This document shows positions 1 through 9,466 of a DNA stretch of 64,000 bases, piece by piece. The translations under genes were made by a program, and so were the position numbers. The DNA is taken from positions 876,640-940,639 of the forward strand of contig JAWKQO010000002.1 of the NCBI GenBank assembly GCA_041390105.1, written 5' to 3'. The notes under the pieces were generated by a model. That model ran no database searches, was not told the DNA's origin, and saw only the letters and a list, made by a program, of their open reading frames with translations. Source of the stretch: Gemmatimonadota bacterium (lineage in GTDB: Bacteria > Gemmatimonadota > Gemmatimonadetes > Longimicrobiales > Gaopeijiaceae). Every line of letters begins with the position of its first letter. Positions within the stretch are counted from its first letter, which is position 1.

Positions 1-1
1 C

Positions 2-229
2 GAGACCCTGGGCCGCTCGACGCTGTTTCCCCGGGACGTCGTATCGGACTCGGCGCGGGTCGCAGCCCTGGAGACGGTCGTCCGTCGTGTGACCGGGATC
101 GCCGGGGAGGCGCAGAGGGCCTCGGATTGGGCGGGTCGGGCCGAGGTGTATGGGCGGCTGCTGGCCACCTGCTCGGTCTGTCACAGCCACCTGGGCATCG
201 ATCCGCTGGGGCTGCCCGCCACGCCCTGA
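2..229 (+). CDS. C-terminal fragment of a heme-c-binding protein
   Basis: The reading frame is open from the window edge to a TGA at 227-229, giving the last 75 residues of a protein whose start lies outside. A single CSVCH heme c attachment motif lies at fragment residues 57-61, followed by only 14 residues ending in a Pro-rich tail. A c-type heme protein acting in the periplasm or on the membrane is therefore likely. The segment before the motif is rich in Arg, Ala and Glu and probably helical. I cannot name the family because the N-terminus is missing. The next gene is on the same strand 129 bases downstream. Confidence 0.6.
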   Translation, partial: ETLGRSTLFPRDVVSDSARVAALETVVRRVTGIAGEAQRASDWAGRAEVYGRLLATCSVCHSHLGIDPLGLPATP

Positions 230-313
230 CCCCGACCCGTCCCTTGGACGGGGGATGCTTCCGCTCTCTGGTCCGGGTCGATTTGCCAGGGAGTGCGCTG
301 AAAGAAATACTTC

Positions 314-329
314 ATACCTGCCGGCGTAT
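314..329. promoter_or_regulatory. Possible BlaI-type operator dyad
   Basis: ATAC at 314-317 and GTAT at 326-329 form an inverted repeat around an 8-base GC-rich spacer. It lies 30 bases before the blaI-like start, and another ATAC lies just upstream at 307-310. BlaI/MecI repressors bind short TACA/TGTA-type dyads and often repress their own operon, so this is a reasonable autoregulatory site. The arms are only four bases, so chance is not excluded. Confidence 0.25.
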
Positions 330-358
330 CGATCTACCGGAAGGAGGACCGCGAAACG

Positions 359-751
359 ATGACCACCACCACGACCGGACCGTTCAGCAAGCGTGAGCGT
401 CAGTTGATGGACGCGCTCTACCGGCTGGGCGAGGGGTCCGCCGCGGATGTCGCGCGAGCCCTGGGCGAAGAAGACGCGTACCACACGATCCGGGTGACGT
501 TGCGCAACCTGGAGAAGAAGGGGCATGTGCGGCACGTCAAGGACGGTCGTGTCCACGTCTACCGGCCGGTCGAGCCACGGTCCCGGATGCGTCGTACCGC
601 ACTTCGACATCTGACGCGCACCTACTTCGGTGGTTCGCGATCGCGCGCCATCCTCACCTTCTTCGACGAGTCCGTGGACCTCCTCTCCGATGAGGAGATC
701 GCGGAGATCCGGAAGCACATCGAACAGGCCTCTCGGAGCCGACGCGGCTAG
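359..751 (+). CDS. blaI-like: BlaI/MecI/CopY family winged-helix repressor
   Basis: A 130-residue protein, the usual length for the BlaI/MecI family. Residues 9-75 form the winged helix-turn-helix, with the family pattern of a helix followed by RVTLRNLEKKG and the wing VKDGRVHVYRP. The C-terminal helices (about 85-125) serve for dimerisation in this family. AAGGAGG at 341-347 precedes the ATG at a suitable distance. The stop is one base before the start of the M56 peptidase gene, so the two form the classic repressor/sensor-protease pair. In characterised members the membrane protease triggers loss of the repressor after ligand binding. The inducer here is unknown, and no beta-lactamase is next to the pair. 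Confidence 0.9.
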   Translation: MTTTTTGPFSKRERQLMDALYRLGEGSAADVARALGEEDAYHTIRVTLRNLEKKGHVRHVKDGRVHVYRPVEPRSRMRRTALRHLTRTYFGGSRSRAILTFFDESVDLLSDEEIAEIRKHIEQASRSRRG

Positions 752-752
752 C

Positions 753-2513
753 ATGGCGGCCCCTGCGTTTCCTCTCCCCACGAGCGCCGAGGCACTGGAG
801 CTGGCGCTGCTCCTCTTTGGGGAGGCGACCGCCGTGGCCTTGCTGGCTGGAGTGCTCCTGCGCCTGGCCAAGCAGCGATCGGCCGCACTGCGTGCCGCCG
901 TGGGGTCGGCCGCGACGCTCGCGCTGTTGGTGCTCCCCCTCGCTCAGCGCGTGGCTCCCCATTGGGAGGTGCCCTGGACCGGTGGCGTGGCGGAACGGAT
1001 CGCCGGCGTGAGCACGGGGCCGGTGGCCTCGAGCGCGCAGCGCGGTGCGCGACAGCCGCCGGCCTTGTCCCCGGTGCCGCAACCGCGGGAGGAGCCGGGT
1101 TGGACGGGGGCCGAGATCGCGCAGACCGCACCGGGGGCGGGCTGGGCTTGGTTGCTGCCCGCGCTCTTCCTGTACGGGTGGACGGCCGGGGTCCTCATGG
1201 TGGCCTTCGGTTTGGTCGGAGACGAGATCCGGCGGCGCAGGCTCCTCCGTGGCTCGACTCCACCCCCCCCATGGGTCGCGGATCGGGCGGAGGCGGTCGG
1301 CAGCGCCGTCTTGAGGCGGCCCCTCCGAGTGCGGATGGTCCAGGGACTTCCGTCTCCGGCGGCGACCGGCGTATGGCGACCCACGCTGCTGTTGCCCGAG
1401 GAGGCGGCACGCTGGAACGGTGCACGTCTGGACGCCGTCCTCCACCATGAGGTCGCCCATCTCGAGCGCGGCGACATCCTGGATCATCAGCTGGGTCGCG
1501 TGGCCCAGATGCTCTACTGGCCCAACCCACTCGTGCACGGTCTCGTGCGTCGGGCCAGGGCGGAGCGCGAGCGGGCTTGTGACGACCGCGCGCTGTCGCA
1601 GGGGCTCGCGCCCGATCACTACGCGCAGGTGCTGTTGGATCTGGTGGAACGAGCCCGCGGAGCCCGCCCTGTCCGTAGCGTGGTGGCCATGGCCCGCGGG
1701 CGGCGCTCACCTCTGAGCGAGCGCCTGCTGGCCGTGTTGGACGAGTTGCGTGACCGAAGGCCCGTGCGTCGCTCCACCGTGGCGGCGCTCACCTTGGCGT
1801 TCGGGGGACTCGGCATCGTCCTGGGGGGAGCCCGCGCATTGGCGGCGGGCCGCGTGCTCCCGGGCGACGTGCTCCGGGCGCTGTCGGCGGTCGATCCTGC
1901 AGCGCGCGCGCGCGCTGTTGCGCGACTTGGCGGGTTCTGTGGCCCCCAGGCGCAGCGCTACGCCGTCGAGCTCCTGACGGACTCGGAACCCGCCGTGCGC
2001 GAAGCGGCCGTCGGCGCGCTGTCGGACCTGGGCAGTCCCGCGGCCTTGGCCGCGAGCTTCGTAGCGCTTCGTGCGGAGGTGGATGCGCGTGCCCGTCGCG
2101 GGATGACGAGGGCGCTCGCGAGAAGCCGCTCCGATCAAGCCGAGGCGGTGCTCATGTGGGCCACACACGAAGCGGACCCGGGCACCCGCGCCGAGGCTGT
2201 GGAGGCGCTCCGCCTCCGTGGTCGTCTGCGGCCGGCGACGCTCAAGGAGTTGGCAGAGTTGCAGGTGTCCGATCCGGTGGCGGCCATCCGCGTGGCTGCG
2301 TTGCGCGCTATCGGGTGGAGCGGGCTGGAGCGCGTTCCACAGGCGTTGCAGCGGGCAGTGAGTGATCCGGACCCCGCAGTGCGTACGGCCGCGGTGGAGC
2401 TGGCCGCCGAGCACGTGGACCGCAGCGCGGCGCGCGAGGCCCTCGGCTGTCTGGCACAGGATCGCGACCCCGGCGTGCGCCGGCAGGCAAAGGCGGTACT
2501 CGGAGGGATCTGA
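753..2513 (+). CDS. BlaR1-type M56 membrane metallopeptidase with HEAT repeats
   Basis: I start the gene at the ATG at 753, one base after the repressor stop, giving 586 residues. The first part has membrane segments at about residues 12-35, 47-65 and 125-150. A zinc peptidase motif HEVAH follows at 232-236 within LHHEVAHLERGD, and a downstream ERACDDRAL segment resembles the third-ligand region of M56 enzymes. After a further hydrophobic stretch (about 345-365) the C-terminal 200 residues are HEAT-like repeats, with recurring DPDPAVR and AAV-type segments. BlaR1 itself instead ends in a penicillin-binding sensor domain. The HEAT part may therefore sense a protein partner rather than a drug (inference). 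It probably cleaves or destabilises the adjacent BlaI-like repressor. Confidence 0.88.
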   Translation: MAAPAFPLPTSAEALELALLLFGEATAVALLAGVLLRLAKQRSAALRAAVGSAATLALLVLPLAQRVAPHWEVPWTGGVAERIAGVSTGPVASSAQRGARQPPALSPVPQPREEPGWTGAEIAQTAPGAGWAWLLPALFLYGWTAGVLMVAFGLVGDEIRRRRLLRGSTPPPPWVADRAEAVGSAVLRRPLRVRMVQGLPSPAATGVWRPTLLLPEEAARWNGARLDAVLHHEVAHLERGDILDHQLGRVAQMLYWPNPLVHGLVRRARAERERACDDRALSQGLAPDHYAQVLLDLVERARGARPVRSVVAMARGRRSPLSERLLAVLDELRDRRPVRRSTVAALTLAFGGLGIVLGGARALAAGRVLPGDVLRALSAVDPAARARAVARLGGFCGPQAQRYAVELLTDSEPAVREAAVGALSDLGSPAALAASFVALRAEVDARARRGMTRALARSRSDQAEAVLMWATHEADPGTRAEAVEALRLRGRLRPATLKELAELQVSDPVAAIRVAALRAIGWSGLERVPQALQRAVSDPDPAVRTAAVELAAEHVDRSAAREALGCLAQDRDPGVRRQAKAVLGGI

Positions 2514-2547
2514 CCTCCGACGCTTCGACATCGACAGGGAGGAGAGG

Positions 2548-4890
2548 ATGGGCGGGGGGATTGTGCGCACTCGAAATGAAAATATTATTTCTTTTGGACC
2601 CCTCCGGGCCTGTGTGGTCTGGATCCTGGTGGTCAGTGCGGGTCCACTCGCTGCGCAGGCGCGGCAGGGAGGCGAAGCCAGCGCGGCCACAGGGAGCGGG
2701 GCGGGTGTGCTCGCCCTCCCCACGTGGAGCGGATCGGTTCGCATCGACGGTCGCCTGGACGAGGCAGGCTGGGGGGATGCACCCGTCGTCGAGCTGCCCT
2801 GGGAGATCCAACCCTCGGACAACGGGTCGGCGCCCGTGGCCACCCGCTGCCGATTGGCCCACGACGACACGCACCTCTACCTGGGATGTGAAGCGCTCGA
2901 CCCCAACCCCGGACAGATCCGTGCGTACATCACCGATCGCGACGACCTCGACGGCCAGGATCGCATCACGCTCACCATCGACCCCTTCGGTGCGGCCCGA
3001 CAGGCGTACGAGTTCAGCGTCTCGCCACTGGGGGTACAGGGGGATGCACTGTTCGACGGGCAGGGGTTGGGCGGCGACGACGGAGGGGGGCGCGGTCGAC
3101 GTGACAGATCCTGGGACGCGCATTGGAGCTCGGCCGGCCGATTGACCGACGGCGGATACCTGGTCGAGGTGGCCATTCCCCTCAAATCGCTGCGCTTCCC
3201 CTCCGGCTCGGGGACGCAGACCTGGCGGTTTTCGATCACGCGCGACTGGCCACGCGATACTGCACTGCAGACGCGCAACGTCCCCTGGGACCGGTCGGAC
3301 GCCTGCGAGTTGTGCCAGGCCGCCTATCTGGTCGGGTTCGCGTCCATTGAACCGGGCGCGAACGTGGAGCTCACCCCCTCCCTTACCGGGGGCCGCTCGG
3401 ACGAGCGCGTCGAGCAAGCAGGCGGACTGCGGACCGGTGACGTGACGCGAAGCGTCGGTTTGAATGCGCTCTGGGCCATCAGTCCGAACGTGGTGCTGTC
3501 CGGCACCGCCAATCCGGACTTCTCCCAGGTGGAGGCGGACGCCCCGCAGTTGACGGCCAACGCTCGCTTCGCGCTGTACTTCCCGGAGCGCCGCCCGTTC
3601 TTCCTCGAAGGGGCGGACCTCTTCACCACGCCTCTGCAGGCCGTCTTCACCCGCTCGATCGCGGATCCCACCGCAGGGCTCAAGCTCACGGGCAAGGCGG
3701 GGGCCCACTCCTTCGGCGTGCTGGCCGCCCACGACCGGATCACCGGTCTGCTGCTCCCGGGTTCACTGGGATCGCAGCAGGCGACCTTGGAGCAGCCTTC
3801 GACGACCGGGGTTCTGCGATACCGCCGCGATGTGGGCGCCAGCGGGTCCATAGGCGCGCTGCTGACGGGGCGCCACGGTGAGGACTACGCCAATGAGGTG
3901 GTGGGCGTAGACGGGTACCTCTCCCCGCTGGGGGCACTGCGCGTGAATGGGCAACTCCTGTGGTCGCGCACCGAGTACCCCGAGCGCGTTCGGAAGCAGA
4001 ATGGTCAGCCAGAGGGAGCGTTCCAGGGCCGGGCCGCCGCGCTCACGCTGGACTACGGCACTCGGGAGTGGAGGGCGCTGTTCAACCTGCGACGGCGCGG
4101 TTCCGGGTTCCGTGCCGACGCTGGCTTCGAGCCGCAGGGGAACCTGCAGCAGATGTGGGGATTCGTTTCGCGCCAGTGGTGGGGCGAGGACAGCTGGTTC
4201 ACGTCCCTGCGTGCGGACGTGGGCGGTTGGCGCTGGGACCAGCTGGATCCGGCTGCCATGCAGGAGAACGGCGGCTGGCTGTACCTCGAGGTCGCGGGAC
4301 CCAGGCAGAGTCGGCTGTGGGCCAACCCTAACCTCAAACGCGAAGTGTTCGCGGGGGCGAGCTACTCGTTTCCGGAGCTCTGGTTCGGCGGGTCCACCGA
4401 ACCCTTCGCCGGCGTGCGTCTGTCCGGCTACGGCGTCCTCGGGGGGCAGGTCGACGTCGAGAACGAGCGGGAGGGGCGTGTCCTGGAGGTGAGCCCCGGG
4501 TTGCAGGTGCGCCTGGGCCGGCGTACGGACCTGCGCTTCAACCACTCCGTCCGTCGGCTGGAGACCCTGGCCGGGGAGCGCATCTTCCACGCGGAGGTGA
4601 GTCAACTGCGCACGGTGTTCAATTTCGACGCGCGCACCTTCATTCGGGTGGTGCTCCAGCAGCGCCGCACCGAGCGTTCACCCGAGCTCTACGTGGCACC
4701 GGTGGAGCCGGTCGACCGCAGCCTCGCCTCCCAGGTGTTGCTCTCCTACAAGGCCGGACCGCAAAGCGTGCTGTTCCTCGGGTACTCGGAGGGTCGTTTC
4801 GCCGAAGTGGGTGAGGACATCGCGGGCACGCCTCTGACGCTGCGCAACCGCTCCTTCTTCGTGAAGGCCAGCTACGCATGGCGACCTTGA
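2548..4890 (+). CDS. Exported CBM9-like/DUF5916 outer-membrane protein
   Basis: The ATG at 2548 is chosen because AGGGAGGAGAGG precedes it and a signal peptide follows directly (hydrophobic ACVVWILVVSAG, cleavage near LAAQA). The product is 780 residues. Residues about 60-260 match the CBM9-like fold found at the start of DUF5916 proteins (IDGRLDEAGWGDAP, a DD.HLYLG segment, DRITLTIDPF). The rest is DUF5916, marked by NPDFSQVEAD and FPERRPFFLEG. The end has alternating aromatic strands and finishes in SYAWRP, consistent with an outer-membrane barrel. The family is abundant in Gemmatimonadota and Bacteroidota and has no settled function; sugar or polymer binding is only suggested by the CBM9-like part. 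Confidence 0.85.
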   Translation: MGGGIVRTRNENIISFGPLRACVVWILVVSAGPLAAQARQGGEASAATGSGAGVLALPTWSGSVRIDGRLDEAGWGDAPVVELPWEIQPSDNGSAPVATRCRLAHDDTHLYLGCEALDPNPGQIRAYITDRDDLDGQDRITLTIDPFGAARQAYEFSVSPLGVQGDALFDGQGLGGDDGGGRGRRDRSWDAHWSSAGRLTDGGYLVEVAIPLKSLRFPSGSGTQTWRFSITRDWPRDTALQTRNVPWDRSDACELCQAAYLVGFASIEPGANVELTPSLTGGRSDERVEQAGGLRTGDVTRSVGLNALWAISPNVVLSGTANPDFSQVEADAPQLTANARFALYFPERRPFFLEGADLFTTPLQAVFTRSIADPTAGLKLTGKAGAHSFGVLAAHDRITGLLLPGSLGSQQATLEQPSTTGVLRYRRDVGASGSIGALLTGRHGEDYANEVVGVDGYLSPLGALRVNGQLLWSRTEYPERVRKQNGQPEGAFQGRAAALTLDYGTREWRALFNLRRRGSGFRADAGFEPQGNLQQMWGFVSRQWWGEDSWFTSLRADVGGWRWDQLDPAAMQENGGWLYLEVAGPRQSRLWANPNLKREVFAGASYSFPELWFGGSTEPFAGVRLSGYGVLGGQVDVENEREGRVLEVSPGLQVRLGRRTDLRFNHSVRRLETLAGERIFHAEVSQLRTVFNFDARTFIRVVLQQRRTERSPELYVAPVEPVDRSLASQVLLSYKAGPQSVLFLGYSEGRFAEVGEDIAGTPLTLRNRSFFVKASYAWRP

Positions 4891-4980
4891 GACCGGCCAA
4901 GGAGGGTCAACGGGGACCGACTCGACGGGCGAGGGGTCTTGTGCGAGAATCGGTGTCGCACCCAACGCCCTTTCTACGTC

Positions 4981-7125
4981 ATGGCCTCCATGTCCCACGA
5001 GCTCGACGTCCTGCTCCGGCCGCGTTCGGTCGCGGTCATCGGAGCGTCACGTCGTCCCAACAGCATCGGCTGGCAGATCCTCGACAACCTGATCCGACAC
5101 GGCTTCACGGGTCCGGTCTACCCGATCAATCCCAACGCCGACTCCGTTCACTCCATTCCAGCCTATGCGAGTATCCGGGACGTGCCCGGGCCCGTGGATC
5201 TCGCGGTGGTATCGATTCCTGCGCCGCTGGTGTTGGACGCAGCTCGGGAGTGCGTCGAATCCGGGGTGAAGGGCTTGGTGGTCATCACGGCTGGCTTCCG
5301 GGAGATCGGCGGGGAAGGGGCGGCGCGCGAAACGGCGCTGCTGCAGCTGTTGGAGGGAAGTGGCGTCCGCCTGGTCGGCCCCAACTGCATGGGCGTCCTG
5401 AACTCCGAGGCCGGGGTGCGCATGAACGCCACTTTCGCTCCGTCGGATCCCCCCTACGGGCCCGTGGCCTTCATGAGCCAGTCGGGCGCGATGGGGCTGA
5501 GCGTGCTCGACTACGCAGAGAGCTTCGGCATCGGGTTGTCCATGTTCGTTTCGGCGGGCAACAAGGCCGACGTGAGCGGAAACGATCTGCTCGAGTACTG
5601 GGAGCAGGTCGACTCCGTGAGCCTGGTGCTCATGTACCTGGAGAGCTTTGGCGATCCAGCCCGCTTTGTCCGCCTCGGTAGGCGCATTACCCGCACCAAG
5701 CCGATCTTCGTGGTGAAGTCGGGACGCACCGGTGCCGGTGCTCGCGCGGCGGCTTCGCATACCGGTGCGTTGGCCCAGACGGAGTTGGCCACCGACGCGC
5801 TGATCGCTCAGGCCGGAGCCATCCGGGCACAGACCGTCGAGGAGCTGTTCGATCTGGCCTCGGCCTTCTCGAACCAGCCCATCCCAAGAGGGAAACGCGT
5901 GGCGATCGTGACCAACGCGGGCGGCCCCGGGATCATCCTGGCGGATGCCTGCGAGACCTACGGACTCGATGTGGCTCGACTGCAGCCGGAGACCGAAGCG
6001 CTCTTGAGAAGCCGCCTGCCCAGCGAGGCCAGCGTGCGCAATCCCGTCGACATGATCGCCAGTGCCACGGCCGAGGACTATGAACATGCGCTGCGCTGCG
6101 TACGCGCCGACCCCGGAGTGGACGCCACCATCGCCGCGTTCGTGCCTCCGCTCGGGATCGAGACGGTGGATGTGGCCAGCGCCATCGTACGCGCCTCCGA
6201 GGTCGAGCCGGACAAGCCCGTACTGGCCGTATTGATGGGTCGCCAGGGCCTCCCGGCCGGTCAGGCGGAGCTACGGGCGGCGGGCATTCCTGCGTACACC
6301 TTCCCGGAATCCGCAGCCCGAGCCCTCGGCGCCCTCTGGCGTTACCGGCGCATTCTGGACCGGGAGGAAGGCGAGCAACGAGTCTTCGGCGATGTAGACG
6401 ACGACGCGGTGCGGGCCGTGTTGGACCGCACCGAGCGCGCGGGCCATCGCAAGCTCACCGAGCCGGACGCCCTCGCGGTGGCGGAGGCCTACCGGATTCC
6501 CACGGTCCCCTGGCGCTACATCGAGGCCGGCCCGAGCCTGGAGGAGCGGATCGTGGTCGCCGCCGACGAAGTGGGCTACCCGGTCGCGCTCAAGGTGGTC
6601 AGCCCCGATATCGCCCATAAGACCGACGTGGGAGGGGTCGCATTGGACCTCGGCAATCGTGAGGAGCTCGAGCACGCCACCCGGTCGATGCGACAGAGAG
6701 TGCCCGCTGCCGTGTCCGAGGGCACGGGCAGGACACCGCGTGTGGACGGGTATCTGCTGCAGGGGATGGCGCCGCCCGGCCGCGAGACGATCGTGGGACT
6801 GACCCGGATTCCGTCGGTGGGGCTGATGGCCATGTTCGGGTTGGGCGGGCTCTACGTCGAAGTGATGCGCGACGTGGTGCTCCGCCTCTGTCCGCTCACC
6901 GACGCGGATGCCGCTGCGATGCTGCGTGAGGTGAAGCTGAGCGCGCTCCTGGACCACGTGCGTGGCGAGCCGCCGCGGGACCGAGCCGCTCTGGTCGAGG
7001 CGGTCCTGCGGCTGGCCCAGCTCGGTGAGCGGCACCCCCGCATCGCGGAGCTGGATGTCAACCCGCTCATCTCTCTCCCGGAGGGATCGGTCGCCGTCGA
7101 CGTGCGGGTGCAGATGGGCGACTGA
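4981..7125 (+). CDS. Fused ADP-forming acetate/acyl-CoA ligase
   Basis: This 714-residue protein joins the alpha and beta parts of NDP-forming acyl-CoA synthetases: CoA-binding Rossmann domain (about 1-135), succinyl-CoA ligase-like domains (about 145-460) and a C-terminal ATP-grasp (about 490-714). SHTGALAQTE near residue 260 is the expected phospho-histidine region. VALKVVSPDIAHKTDVGGV is the ATP-grasp signature, and DVNPL near the end is also conserved. The enzyme interconverts acyl-CoA, ADP and phosphate with the free acid, CoA and ATP. It may serve acetate or branched acid metabolism; the substrate cannot be read from sequence. ATG codons at 4981 and 4990 and a TTG at 4939 are alternative starts, and none has a clear ribosome site. 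It stands alone. Confidence 0.88.
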   Translation: MASMSHELDVLLRPRSVAVIGASRRPNSIGWQILDNLIRHGFTGPVYPINPNADSVHSIPAYASIRDVPGPVDLAVVSIPAPLVLDAARECVESGVKGLVVITAGFREIGGEGAARETALLQLLEGSGVRLVGPNCMGVLNSEAGVRMNATFAPSDPPYGPVAFMSQSGAMGLSVLDYAESFGIGLSMFVSAGNKADVSGNDLLEYWEQVDSVSLVLMYLESFGDPARFVRLGRRITRTKPIFVVKSGRTGAGARAAASHTGALAQTELATDALIAQAGAIRAQTVEELFDLASAFSNQPIPRGKRVAIVTNAGGPGIILADACETYGLDVARLQPETEALLRSRLPSEASVRNPVDMIASATAEDYEHALRCVRADPGVDATIAAFVPPLGIETVDVASAIVRASEVEPDKPVLAVLMGRQGLPAGQAELRAAGIPAYTFPESAARALGALWRYRRILDREEGEQRVFGDVDDDAVRAVLDRTERAGHRKLTEPDALAVAEAYRIPTVPWRYIEAGPSLEERIVVAADEVGYPVALKVVSPDIAHKTDVGGVALDLGNREELEHATRSMRQRVPAAVSEGTGRTPRVDGYLLQGMAPPGRETIVGLTRIPSVGLMAMFGLGGLYVEVMRDVVLRLCPLTDADAAAMLREVKLSALLDHVRGEPPRDRAALVEAVLRLAQLGERHPRIAELDVNPLISLPEGSVAVDVRVQMGD

Positions 7126-7177
7126 GCCGCGGGGATGGGACTACCGTTCGCGGCGGTTCGTCTCTAGCGTACGGCCC

Positions 7178-8644
7178 ATGCCCAGAGGCGCTGCGGGTTC
7201 CGCTCGTCCGTCCTCCGGGTCGGGTGCACCCACACTGAGCGCACCGATCTGGAGTCTCCGTCCCAGTTGGCGGGCGCTGCTGCGCCGGTCGATGACTCCT
7301 CCGCGACTGCTGGCGACGTCGTTCCTGGCCCTGGTGCTGTTCGGGACCGTCGGCCTGCGCTGGCTTCCGGGCCTCTACACCGGCCCCCGCCTGTCCTGGT
7401 TGGACTCCCTCTTCACGGCCACCTCCGCCGTATGCGTGACAGGACTGATCGTCGTTGACACGGCCACCGCCTTCACGCCCTGGGGGCAGGCGTTCCTGCT
7501 GTTGCTGATCCAACTCGGCGGCCTGGGGATCCTGACCCTGACGACCGCTTTGATCCTCGTGTTGGGACGCCGCCTGTCCCTCTCCCAGCAGGCCGTGGTC
7601 TCCAGCGGCAGCTCCATCGCCGAGCAGGTCGACTTCCGGACGCTGCTCAAGAGCGTGCTTCGCTACACGGTGCTGCTGGAGGCGGTGGGCGCCGCGCTCC
7701 TGTTCATGGTCTGGGCGCCGCGCTTCGGGCTCGCCGCGGCCTGGCATGCCGTCTTCCACTCGATCAGCGCCTTCTGCAACGCGGGCTTCTCCACCTTCTC
7801 GGACTCGCTGATGGGGTTTCAGAAGGCACCGTTCACGCTCACGGTCATCATGCTGCTCGTCACGCTCGGGGGGCTGGGCTTCCTCACGCTCGAGGAACTG
7901 GTGCGCGCCTGGCGGCTCCGCCATACCCGGGCGCATCGGAGGTTATCCCTGCACACGCGCTTGGTCCTGGCTACCTCGGCGGCGTTCATCCTGTTCGGGG
8001 CGGCGTTGTTCGTGCCCCTGGAGTGGAGGAACAGCTTCCAGGGCCTGCCGTCCTGGGCTCGCGTGCTGAACGGTGTATTCATGAGCGTGACCGCGCGTAC
8101 CGCCGGCTTCAACACCATCGACTACGATCTGGCGGATGACAGCGCGAACTTCGTCACCATCCTCCTGATGTCCATCGGTGGCTCACCGGGGTCGACGGCG
8201 GGGGGGCTCAAGACCACGACGTTCGCGCTCCTCGGCCTATTGGCCTGGTCGCGCCTGCGCGGACACGGGGTCACCAGTTGGGGCGGGCGCTCGGTACCGG
8301 ACGGTACCATCGATCGAGCCATCGGCCTGTTCGTGGTCGCGCTGGCCGGTATGATCCTGGGGGTGTTCCTGTTGGTGCTGTTCGAGTTGGGGCGCACGGC
8401 TCCGCTAGGGCAGGGCGACGCGTTTCTCGACTTTGCCTTCGAGGCCGTCAGTGCCTTCAACACGGTGGGTCTGTCCATGGGGCAAACCGGGGGGCTCTCG
8501 GTGGCGGGCAAATGGTTGGTGATCGCGCTGATGTACCTGGGTCGGGTAGGGCCGCTCACGTTCGTGGCGGCGATTTCCGTGGCGCGCCCCACCGAAGGGG
8601 CGCGCGAGTTCCGGTTCGCCTATGAGGATGTGCTCGTCGGGTGA
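7178..8644 (+). CDS. ktrB: KtrB/TrkH-type potassium channel subunit
   Basis: A 488-residue membrane protein of the Trk/Ktr family. The four pore repeats are visible through their filter segments: AVCVTGLIV, FCNAGFSTF, ARTAGFNTID and FNTVGLSMG. Each carries the conserved glycine that lines the K+ filter. The N-terminal 30 residues are Ser/Pro/Arg-rich and cytoplasmic. An alternative ATG at 7292 would remove them. The channel lies in the inner membrane and works with a gating ring of the RCK-type protein encoded seven bases downstream. Together they import K+, often with Na+ coupling, for osmotic and pH balance. Regulation is not visible in the sequence. Confidence 0.93.
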   Translation: MPRGAAGSARPSSGSGAPTLSAPIWSLRPSWRALLRRSMTPPRLLATSFLALVLFGTVGLRWLPGLYTGPRLSWLDSLFTATSAVCVTGLIVVDTATAFTPWGQAFLLLLIQLGGLGILTLTTALILVLGRRLSLSQQAVVSSGSSIAEQVDFRTLLKSVLRYTVLLEAVGAALLFMVWAPRFGLAAAWHAVFHSISAFCNAGFSTFSDSLMGFQKAPFTLTVIMLLVTLGGLGFLTLEELVRAWRLRHTRAHRRLSLHTRLVLATSAAFILFGAALFVPLEWRNSFQGLPSWARVLNGVFMSVTARTAGFNTIDYDLADDSANFVTILLMSIGGSPGSTAGGLKTTTFALLGLLAWSRLRGHGVTSWGGRSVPDGTIDRAIGLFVVALAGMILGVFLLVLFELGRTAPLGQGDAFLDFAFEAVSAFNTVGLSMGQTGGLSVAGKWLVIALMYLGRVGPLTFVAAISVARPTEGAREFRFAYEDVLVG

Positions 8645-8651
8645 GGATTGA

Positions 8652-9308
8652 ATGAAACGATTCGTGGTGGTCGGACTCGGGAACTTCGGTGCTTCCGTGG
8701 CGGAAGCGCTGTTCAGCATCGGGCACGATGTGGCGGCCCTGGACCGGGTTCCCGAGCGCGTGGACGAGATGGCGCCTCTGGTCAGTCGCGGCGGGGTGGG
8801 AGACGGAACCGACCCGGCGGTGCTGCGGCGGCTCGGCGCGGAAGACGCGGACGCGGCGGTGGTGAGCACCGGTGACGACATCACAGCGAGCGCCCTGACC
8901 ACGCTGGCGCTCAAGGACCTGGGCATCGAGGAGATCTACGTGAAGGTGGTCTCGCACGAGCACGCTCGACTGATCGAGAAGATCGGCGTCACGGAGACCA
9001 TCTTCCCGGAGCGGGAGTCCGGGATCCGGCTGGGCAAGCGTATCTCCAGCCGCTCGTTGCTCAACTACGTGCAGCTCGGGGAGGACTTCAGCATCCAGGA
9101 GATGGCGGTCCCCACCGATTGGGTGGGCCATACTCTGCGCGAGCTGCAACTGCCCCGGCGCCTGCGTGTGACCGTCGTGGCGGTGCACGACATGTTGCGA
9201 GGCAAGATCACCCCGGTGCCGGATCCAGACGCGGTACTGACGGAGTCGGATACCCTCCTGGTCGCGGGCACGGACACGGATCTGCAGCGGGCCGCCGAGT
9301 TGACCTGA
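8652..9308 (+). CDS. ktrA: KtrA/TrkA-type RCK regulatory subunit
   Basis: A 218-residue cytoplasmic protein. Residues 1-135 are an RCK_N (TrkA-N) Rossmann domain beginning FVVVGLGNFG, with the acidic residue after the second strand (ALDRV) that contacts nucleotide. Residues 140-218 are an RCK_C domain. In the family an octameric ring binds ATP/ADP or NAD(H), sometimes also c-di-AMP through RCK_C, and opens or closes the membrane subunit. The length and order match KtrA rather than the tandem TrkA. The start is seven bases after the ktrB stop, so the two genes are co-transcribed. Confidence 0.93.
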   Translation: MKRFVVVGLGNFGASVAEALFSIGHDVAALDRVPERVDEMAPLVSRGGVGDGTDPAVLRRLGAEDADAAVVSTGDDITASALTTLALKDLGIEEIYVKVVSHEHARLIEKIGVTETIFPERESGIRLGKRISSRSLLNYVQLGEDFSIQEMAVPTDWVGHTLRELQLPRRLRVTVVAVHDMLRGKITPVPDPDAVLTESDTLLVAGTDTDLQRAAELT

Positions 9309-9466
9309 CGTCTGCACGACGGTCCTGTGTGTGACGTGCCCGGGACGAGGGACCCTTCCGCACTTGCCTCGGCCGGCAGGTCCGGCCCACACTGGCCCGG
9401 TCGAGGCCGATCTGAGCTCCCGCCGCCGTGGACCTGGGATCGGCCCCTGTCGTCCGGAGGAGCTCG

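Noticed and set aside
127..396. An 89-codon open frame upstream of the BlaI-like gene
   Set aside because: It overlaps the heme-c fragment in another frame and the repressor start, has no ribosome site, and lacks sequence features.
4941..4961. GTGCGA-N9-TCGCAC inverted repeat before the acyl-CoA synthetase gene
   Set aside because: Arms of six GC-rich bases are common in this genome, there is no T-run, and no regulator is nearby.
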